Positions 8,207 to 13,407 of a DNA stretch of 15,970 nucleotides are shown piece after piece. Positions within the stretch are counted from its first letter, which is position 1. The number at the start of each line of letters is the position of its first letter. This stretch comes from Bacteroidota bacterium. Lineage in GTDB: Bacteria > Bacteroidota > Bacteroidia > Chitinophagales > UBA8649. The position numbers and the translations under genes were made by a program. The stretch is taken from the NCBI GenBank assembly GCA_003447535.1, contig DLYY01000109.1, positions 1-15,970 on the forward strand. Reading direction: 5' to 3'. Below the pieces are notes generated by a model, which was not told the DNA's origin, did no database searches, and was given only the letters and a program-made list of their open reading frames with translations.

Positions 8207-8779
8207 ATGAAGTACCTCATTGTCGGATTGGGCAACATCGGGGATGCCTATAAGAATACTAGGCATAATATAGGTTTTGATGTTGCTGATTGTCTTGCTA
8301 AACGTTGGTCGGTCACATACGAGGCTGGAAAGCTTGCTGATGTAGCAGAAAGCACTTATCGAGGCCGCCAAGTCACGCTTATTAAGCCCACCACATTAAT
8401 GAATCGAAGTGGGAGGGCAGTTGCTCATTGGATGCAGCAAAAAAAAGTCTCTTTAGACAATGTTTTAGTTATTGTAGATGATTTGTCTTTAGATCTCGGT
8501 GTATTGCGCTTACGAGGAAAAGGAAGTGATGGAGGCCACAACGGGATAGCGAATATCAATACTATACTCAATACTCCTCGCTATGCTCGTCTACGTTTTG
8601 GTATTGGCTGCAATTATAGCCGAGGTAGGCAGGTAGATTTTGTCTTAGGAAAATGGGATAAACAAGAAGAGGAAGAGGTGTCTTTTGGAATAGAGCGAGC
8701 AGCAGATGCTACAGAATCTTTTATTTTCAGAGGGTTGGCCAACACCATGAATGTCTTTAATACAAAGCCTAACCCATGA
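8207..8779 (+). CDS. pth: Peptidyl-tRNA hydrolase
   Basis: Pth cleaves the ester bond of peptidyl-tRNAs that drop off the ribosome, recycling tRNA. It is usually essential. The 190-residue protein shows the full bacterial active site: Asn10, His20 (general base, in NTRHNIG), Asn66 in LMNRSG, Asp91-Asp92 in VIVDD, and His111-Asn112 in SDGGHNG. The GNIG in place of the more common GNPG at the N-terminus is frequent in Bacteroidota. The length is normal. It lies 26 bp after rplY. Its stop overlaps the next gene's start as ATGA, implying translational coupling. Confidence 0.96.
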   Translation: MKYLIVGLGNIGDAYKNTRHNIGFDVADCLAKRWSVTYEAGKLADVAESTYRGRQVTLIKPTTLMNRSGRAVAHWMQQKKVSLDNVLVIVDDLSLDLGVLRLRGKGSDGGHNGIANINTILNTPRYARLRFGIGCNYSRGRQVDFVLGKWDKQEEEEVSFGIERAADATESFIFRGLANTMNVFNTKPNP

Positions 8780-9387
8780 AGATTTTCTGTATAGGAAGAA
8801 ATTACGCAGCGCATGCGGAAGAGTTAGGTAACAAAATTCCGAGTAGACCAGTGGTTTTTATGAAGCCTAGAACAGCTCTTCTACAGGATAACAAACCCTT
8901 TTTTCTACCCAATTTTGATTCAAGTATTCATTATGAATGTGAACTTGTCTTGCGCATTGGAAAAAATGGAAAGTCCATTCCTGAGCGTGTTGCTCATAGC
9001 TTTATTCACAGTATAGGCCTAGGGATCGATTTTACGGCAAGAGATTTACAAAGCGAACTCAAAGACAAAGGTCATCCATGGGAGATTGCTAAGGCCTTTG
9101 ATAAATCTGCATTACTGGGTGATTTAAAACCAGTGGATTTGTTTGATTTAAGCAAGCCCATTCATTTTTCATTACATAAAAATGGGGAGGTTGTTCAACA
9201 AGGGGATACGAGCCTTATGCTTTTTAACTTTTCTCGAATCATTGCCGAAGTGAGTAAATACTTTACGGTACAACAAGGTGATTTGATATACACAGGTACG
9301 CCGGCAGGAGTTGGGCCCATTGAGATCGGGGATAAATTGCAGGGATTCCTCGCTGAATCCTTGAACTTTACTTGTGAGATTCTCTAG
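8776..9387 (+). CDS. Fumarylacetoacetate hydrolase (FAH)-family protein, FAHD1/YcgM-like
   Basis: This 203-residue protein is a single FAH domain. The N-terminal IGRNYAAHAEELGN is the substrate-lid region seen in FAHD1 and YcgM. The likely divalent metal ligands are Glu54 and Glu56 in HYECELVL and Asp85 in GLGIDFTARD. Lys106 lies in WEIAKAFDKS, and TGTPAGVG (173-180) closes the site. FAHD1-type members act as acylpyruvate hydrolases, oxaloacetate decarboxylases or oxaloacetate keto-enol tautomerases. Catechol-pathway isomerase names are often pasted onto such genes, but no aromatic degradation genes are nearby. The ATGA overlap with pth ties it to a housekeeping operon, which favours a metabolite-repair role such as oxaloacetate tautomerisation. 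That is inference; the exact substrate cannot be read from sequence. Confidence 0.85.
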   Translation: MKIFCIGRNYAAHAEELGNKIPSRPVVFMKPRTALLQDNKPFFLPNFDSSIHYECELVLRIGKNGKSIPERVAHSFIHSIGLGIDFTARDLQSELKDKGHPWEIAKAFDKSALLGDLKPVDLFDLSKPIHFSLHKNGEVVQQGDTSLMLFNFSRIIAEVSKYFTVQQGDLIYTGTPAGVGPIEIGDKLQGFLAESLNFTCEIL

Positions 9388-9400
9388 AAGTATTACTTTG
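9372..9400 (+). promoter_or_regulatory. Candidate metK promoter
   Basis: TTG at 9372-9374 is followed by 18 bases and TTACTTTG (9393-9400), one mismatch from TAnnTTTG. The ATG starts 16 bases later, the same spacing as at prs. The -33 element and spacer overlap the last codons of the FAH-family gene. The gap is too short for a SAM riboswitch. Confidence 0.45.
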
Positions 9401-9416
9401 GATACAAAATGTAGCG

Positions 9417-10676
9417 ATGCCATACTTGTTTACTTCTGAATCTGTTTCTGAAGGCCATCCCGATAAGGTTGCTGACCAAATTTCGGATGCATTAATTGAT
9501 CATTTTCTTGCCTTTGACTCTCAGTCTAAAGTGGCTTGTGAGACATTGGTGACAACTGGTCAAGTTGTCTTAGCGGGTGAGGTAAAATCAACGGTCTATT
9601 TGGATGTGCCTAATATTGCTAGAGATGTCATCCGAAAGATTGGCTACACAAAAAGTGAATATATGTTTGAGGCTGATAGCTGTGGAGTGCTATCCGCTAT
9701 CCATGAGCAATCTCCAGACATTAATCAAGGAGTAGAACGCACAAACCCTGAAGATCAGGGGGCAGGAGATCAAGGTATTATGTTTGGGTATGCTTCTTCT
9801 GAAACTCAAGAATATATGCCTATTGCGCTGGCCCTTTCCCATAAGCTTCTTCAAGAGCTAGCACTCATTCGAAAGGAAGGTCATCCAACCATGCATTATT
9901 TGCGCCCAGATTCTAAAGCTCAGGTGACTATAGAATATAACGATGATCACAAGCCACTCCGCATAAATACCATAGTACTCTCTACCCAGCATGATGAATT
10001 TAATGGAGATGATTCCGTTATGCTTCAGCGTATCCTGCATGATGTCAAGGAAATCTTGATTCCGAGAACCATGGCGCATTTTGGTGAAGAGATTCGAGCA
10101 TTGCTTGATGATGAAGTTATCTATCATGTGAATCCTACAGGAAAGTTTGTGATTGGCGGTCCCCACGGAGATACGGGGTTGACAGGTCGAAAGATTATTG
10201 TGGATACCTATGGTGGTAAAGGAGGCCATGGAGGAGGAGCCTTTTCTGGAAAAGATCCATCTAAGGTTGACCGCTCAGCAGCCTATGCGGCGAGGCATGT
10301 TGCTAAGAATTTAGTGGCTTCAGGTCTTTGTGATGAAGTGTTGGTACAGGTGGCCTACGCCATTGGAGTCGCTGATCCAGTAAGTTTATTTATCAATACC
10401 TATGGGACGTCAACTACAGCGTTGACTGACGGTGAAATTGCTGATAAAGTCCAACAACTTATCTCATTGCGCCCTTATGATATTGAACAGCGGTTTAAAT
10501 TGAGGGATCCTATATACTTTGAAACGGCGGCCTATGGCCATATGGGACGATCTTCAGAAGTCGTAACCAAGCATTTTGTGGATGGATCAGGTCGAGTATT
10601 GGAGAAGGAAGTAACCTTATTCCCTTGGGAAAAGCTAGACTATGTCGATAGGTTTAAAGAGGCCTTTGCCCTTTAG
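9417..10676 (+). CDS. metK: S-adenosylmethionine synthase
   Basis: MetK makes S-adenosylmethionine from methionine and ATP as a cytosolic homotetramer (dimer of dimers). Hallmarks in the 419-residue protein are SEGHPDKVADQISDA (11-25, with His14 and Asp16), GAGDQG (115-120), IGGPHGDTGLTGRK near 246-259, and the phosphate loop GGHGGGAFSGKDPSKVDRS (269-287). Compared with E. coli MetK (384 residues) there is an insertion of about 20 residues around 379-401, between YGHMGR and LFPWEK. I recall the same insertion from Bacteroides MetK, so it is a lineage trait and not damage. It follows the FAH-family gene by 29 bp with its own candidate promoter, so it may be both operonic and independently expressed. 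Confidence 0.97.
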   Translation: MPYLFTSESVSEGHPDKVADQISDALIDHFLAFDSQSKVACETLVTTGQVVLAGEVKSTVYLDVPNIARDVIRKIGYTKSEYMFEADSCGVLSAIHEQSPDINQGVERTNPEDQGAGDQGIMFGYASSETQEYMPIALALSHKLLQELALIRKEGHPTMHYLRPDSKAQVTIEYNDDHKPLRINTIVLSTQHDEFNGDDSVMLQRILHDVKEILIPRTMAHFGEEIRALLDDEVIYHVNPTGKFVIGGPHGDTGLTGRKIIVDTYGGKGGHGGGAFSGKDPSKVDRSAAYAARHVAKNLVASGLCDEVLVQVAYAIGVADPVSLFINTYGTSTTALTDGEIADKVQQLISLRPYDIEQRFKLRDPIYFETAAYGHMGRSSEVVTKHFVDGSGRVLEKEVTLFPWEKLDYVDRFKEAFAL

Positions 10677-10708
10677 TGTCTGGAATTTCCTCTGTTTATC
10701 TTTACCTG

Positions 10709-10726
10709 AAGCTGTTTAGAGCTTTT
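10709..10726 (+). terminator. Weak hairpin between convergent metK and the Nudix gene
   Basis: AAGCT (10709-10713) pairs with AGCTT (10720-10724) around a GTTTAG loop, and T continues to 10726. The 5-bp stem overlaps the Nudix stop codon (10716-10718). It is the only hairpin I see in the 39-bp gap. On energy grounds it is a poor terminator. Confidence 0.25.
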
Positions 10727-11387
10727 GAATGGCTACTGCTTCGTTATATCGCTTATTCCAAGCCTTTTCTTCAATAAGTACGCAATTAAAGGTTGGATAG
10801 GAGGCTTTAATTCGCTCTCTAAATGTATCACGGTTTACCCATTCTACTTGAGAGATTCCTTCTTCCTCTTGCGGGACAAGCTTGCTCGACACATCACCCT
10901 TCATCATGTACCAATGCGTTTTTTTAAGGATCCACTCATCCTTGAGCTTATAGGTGTGGTAGGTCTTACAGAGTTTGTCATAGATATTTATGATGCCTAC
11001 GCCGGTTTCTTCTTCGACCTCCCGAACGGCACCTCCGCGAGGGGATTCATCGGATTCTAGTTTCCCTTTTGGTAGGTCCCATTTCTTTTTTCGGTGAATA
11101 AGAAGGTATTGGTTCTTTTTGTTGCGTACTAAGCCTCCGCCCGCTTCAATCATTTTAAAACAAGAAAAGAATTGATTTTTAAGCTTTTTAATGTCCTCGC
11201 TACAGAGGATTACATTGCTTCGAAGTGATCCTACTTCAATGGCTGTAATGATTTTTTTGATAGAAGCCTTTCCACTAACAGGATAAATCTCCACAGGATT
11301 ATCTTTTTTTTGCACCACGAAGGGAGCTTTTTCCTGACATAGATATACAGAAATTCCGTTGAGGTATATTTTGTAATTTTCTTTCAT
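10716..11387 (-). CDS. Nudix hydrolase with extra N-terminal domain
   Basis: Nudix enzymes hydrolyse nucleoside diphosphates linked to another moiety. A complete Nudix box (GX5EX7REUXEEXGU) runs from Gly108 to Val130, with the metal-binding REVEEE core at 122-127. It is preceded by WDLPKGKLE, the strand that usually frames the site. At 223 residues the protein is longer than a minimal Nudix domain (about 130-150). The first 75-80 residues form a separate segment (YKIYLNGISVYL at the start, basic stretches in the middle) that I do not recognise. The substrate is unknown; (deoxy)nucleotide sanitation, ADP-ribose or a dinucleoside polyphosphate are all possible. The ATG shares CATG with the pyrE start on the other strand, so its promoter must lie inside pyrE. 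I recall a Nudix gene beside pyrE in other Bacteroidota. Confidence 0.9.
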   Translation of the reverse strand: MKENYKIYLNGISVYLCQEKAPFVVQKKDNPVEIYPVSGKASIKKIITAIEVGSLRSNVILCSEDIKKLKNQFFSCFKMIEAGGGLVRNKKNQYLLIHRKKKWDLPKGKLESDESPRGGAVREVEEETGVGIINIYDKLCKTYHTYKLKDEWILKKTHWYMMKGDVSSKLVPQEEEGISQVEWVNRDTFRERIKASYPTFNCVLIEEKAWNKRYNEAVAIQKL

Positions 11388-12012
11388 GAATGATACATCA
11401 CAATCGTCCCAATTAATCGCTCATCTTCTTCTTAAAAATAAAGCAATTCAGCTAAGACCTGATAAAATGTTTCAGTGGTCCTCTGGAATGCTTTCTCCAA
11501 TATACTGCGATAATCGGATTTTATTAAGTGATAATGAAGCTCGTTCATCAGTCAAAAAGGCCTTTTGCACTATGTTGGAAAACTATCACTTTAAGAGTGT
11601 TGCAGGCGTTGCTACAGCAGGGATAGCGCATGGAGCGTTGGTGGCTGATGTTCTGGGATTGCCATTTTGCTATGTTCGTTCTAAGGCAAAGGCCCACGGA
11701 ATGCAAAACATGATTGAAGGGCGAGTTGAGCCAGGAAGCGATGTTGTGGTTATTGAGGATTTGTTTTCGACGGGTGGCAGTTCAATTCAAGCAGCTAAGG
11801 CACTCGAGGCGGCAGGAGCTAATGTGGTAGCAATTGGTGCGATCTTTACTTATGGCTTTACCAAGGCTAGACAATCTTTTGATGAATCAGGGTATAAAAC
11901 CTTTGCATTAAGTGATTTTGAGACCTTAATTAGTCTTCCAGAAGTTCAAGATAATTTCTCAGAGAAAAACCTTGCTGTTTTGCAGGAATGGTATGCAACG
12001 AATTGTAGGTAG
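11386..12012 (+). CDS. pyrE: Orotate phosphoribosyltransferase
   Basis: PyrE joins orotate to PRPP to give OMP, the fifth step of pyrimidine synthesis. The 208-residue protein has FQWSSGMLSPIYCDNR (29-44), the usual orotate-side segment. The catalytic flexible loop RSKAKAHGMQN (98-108) contains Lys100, Lys102 and His104. The PRPP-binding loop is VVIEDLFSTGGSS (121-133). Length and start agree with the family. A degraded -7-like TATATTTTG lies at 11365-11373, 12 bases before the ATG and inside the Nudix gene, so its expression signals overlap that coding region. The N-terminal sequence after Met1 reads straight into the family pattern, so this start is well supported despite the overlap. Confidence 0.96.
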   Translation: MNDTSQSSQLIAHLLLKNKAIQLRPDKMFQWSSGMLSPIYCDNRILLSDNEARSSVKKAFCTMLENYHFKSVAGVATAGIAHGALVADVLGLPFCYVRSKAKAHGMQNMIEGRVEPGSDVVVIEDLFSTGGSSIQAAKALEAAGANVVAIGAIFTYGFTKARQSFDESGYKTFALSDFETLISLPEVQDNFSEKNLAVLQEWYATNCR

Positions 12013-12083
12013 ACTCTTTCGATTACACTCTCAACTAAGTCAGTCAATAGCGTGTTGTATTGCTGAATAATTAAGTGGTCTGA

Positions 12084-12986
12084 ATGCACGTTGCCTTTTC
12101 TCCTATTTACCGATATCCTCATTTGCCAGAGAACCACCGCTTTCCGATGGAAAAGTATGATGTACTCTACGAACAGCTCATCTACGAGGGGACAATAACC
12201 GAGGAGGATGTTTTTTCGCCTGATATCCTTTCTGAAGAAACGCTTTTACGTACCCATTCTGAAGAATACTGGACGAAGTTGAAACACGGCAAGCTCTCGC
12301 GGAATGAGATTCGGGCAATGGGCTTTCCCTATACACCCCTTCTTATTAAACGAAGTTTACATATTGCTGGGGGTACGCTTCAATGTGCACGTTATGCACT
12401 TAAAGGAGACGTTGCGTTAAATATCGCTGGGGGCACACATCATGCATTTAGAGATCGCGGCGAAGGGTTTTGTTTACTTAATGATTTTGCGATTGCTATT
12501 AATGAGCTTTTGCATACGGGTGAAATTCAACAAGCTCTTATCATTGATTTCGATGTTCATCAAGGAAATGGCACAGCATCGATTTTCGAAGAGGATGCCC
12601 GAGTGTTTACGTTGAGCGTCCATGGTGCAAAGAACTATCCCTTACGCAAGACTACCTCGGATTGGGACATAGGAGTGGACGATGGCATCGAAGATCAGGC
12701 ATATCTAGCCATCGTCGAGCAAACCCTACAGGACGTTTTTCAACGCGTAAAGCCAGATCTCGTATGTTATCTCAGCGGAGTGGATGTAATAGCAGGAGAC
12801 AAACTTGGACGTCTAGCTCTCAGTATACAGGGATGCCGTCGTCGAGATGAGTTAGTTTTTGACTATTGTAAGCAGCATGACGTTGTACCTTGCGTCAGTA
12901 TGGGAGGAGGGTATTCTAAACGACTAGCCAATATTATAGAAGCGCATGCCAATACCTATCGAGTAGCTCGTCAGGTATTTGGGTAA
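12084..12986 (+). CDS. Histone deacetylase-family (class I/AcuC-like) zinc deacetylase
   Basis: Members remove acetyl groups from lysines, polyamines or small molecules using Zn2+. In the 300-residue protein the motifs occur in family order: AGGTHHAF with the His119-His120 charge-relay pair, RGEGFCLLND (125-134), and IDFDVHQGNGT. Asp157 and His159 in the last motif are the zinc ligands. The third zinc ligand is Asp234 in SGVDVIAGDKLGRL, and the transition-state Tyr277 lies in MGGGYSK. All catalytic residues are intact. Bacteria have no canonical histones, so the natural target is probably an acetylated protein such as acetyl-CoA synthetase (AcuC type) or an acetylpolyamine. No acs or acetyltransferase gene is near to decide. 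It follows pyrE by 71 bp, without an evident promoter or terminator. Confidence 0.9.
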   Translation: MHVAFSPIYRYPHLPENHRFPMEKYDVLYEQLIYEGTITEEDVFSPDILSEETLLRTHSEEYWTKLKHGKLSRNEIRAMGFPYTPLLIKRSLHIAGGTLQCARYALKGDVALNIAGGTHHAFRDRGEGFCLLNDFAIAINELLHTGEIQQALIIDFDVHQGNGTASIFEEDARVFTLSVHGAKNYPLRKTTSDWDIGVDDGIEDQAYLAIVEQTLQDVFQRVKPDLVCYLSGVDVIAGDKLGRLALSIQGCRRRDELVFDYCKQHDVVPCVSMGGGYSKRLANIIEAHANTYRVARQVFG

Positions 12987-13040
12987 TGTTTAACACGTTA
13001 CTTGGAACAAAAGGACATTTAAGTGTGCTATGAGTAATTC

Positions 13041-13072
13041 TTTGCTACAAGGGTAAATACTTCGATAATTTG
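13041..13072 (+). promoter_or_regulatory. Candidate rpsU promoter
   Basis: TTTG at 13041-13044 lies 21 bases before TAATTTG (13066-13072), a one-base-shortened TAnnTTTG. A start about 7 bases later would leave an rpsU leader of about 30 nt, longer than for the other genes here. An alternative, TAACTTCG at 13075-13082, lacks a -33 match. TAAAATTTG at 13090-13098 is too close to the ATG. Confidence 0.33.
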
Positions 13073-13108
13073 ATTAACTTCGCAGTCCTTAAAATTTGAA
13101 TAACTCGT

Positions 13109-13300
13109 ATGCTAATCATTAAAGTACGTCCAGACGAAACGGTAGATCAGGCAATCAAGCGTTACAAGCGTAAGCACAGAGATGTAAAGACTATGCAACA
13201 ATTGCGTAAGCGTAAGCATTTCACTAAGCCATCTGAAGAGCGTCGCGAGGAAATGATCAAAGCGAAGTTTAAGCAGTCTAAGTCAAACGCTGCTGGATAA
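13109..13300 (+). CDS. rpsU: 30S ribosomal protein bS21
   Basis: bS21 sits near the 3' end of 16S rRNA and affects initiation. In Bacteroidota it helps hide the anti-Shine-Dalgarno tail. The 63-residue, strongly basic protein starts MLIIKVRPDE and has the typical helix-rich RYKRKHRDVKTMQQLRKRKH (18-37) and a Lys-rich C-terminus. The length is standard for the phylum (about 63-65). It is a free-standing gene, with 122 bp upstream and a convergent secreted-protein gene downstream. The leader has no GGAGG-like sequence, although Flavobacterium rpsU is known for having one. In many Bacteroidota rpsU lies beside a xerC-type recombinase gene; none is here. Confidence 0.94.
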   Translation: MLIIKVRPDETVDQAIKRYKRKHRDVKTMQQLRKRKHFTKPSEERREEMIKAKFKQSKSNAAG

Positions 13301-13407
13301 CTCGTTACCCAACTGACTCCTCCTCTTTTTACCAATCTCTCTTAGGACATATTTAGTCCAAACCTATCTGTATACTTTCTATGAGGTTCACTTCCCTCTG
13401 GTGTACA

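Noticed and set aside
9388..9416. SAM riboswitch before metK
   Set aside because: The gap after the FAH-family gene is only 29 bp and holds a promoter-like element. There is no space for an aptamer and no conserved core is visible.
10725..11060. Plus-strand 111-codon frame opposite the Nudix gene
   Set aside because: It is antisense to a gene with a perfect Nudix box, its product matches no family I know, and it has no start signals.
13317..13325. CTCCTCCTC downstream of rpsU as an anti-Shine-Dalgarno mimic or ribosome sponge
   Set aside because: It resembles the 16S tail, but pyrimidine runs like this arise easily by chance. There is no surrounding structure to support a role.
13345..13359. 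Terminator GGAC-ATATTTA-GTCC between rpsU and the secreted-protein gene
   Set aside because: The stem has only 4 base pairs and no T tract follows on either strand. I see no convincing terminator in the 107-bp convergent gap (13301-13407).
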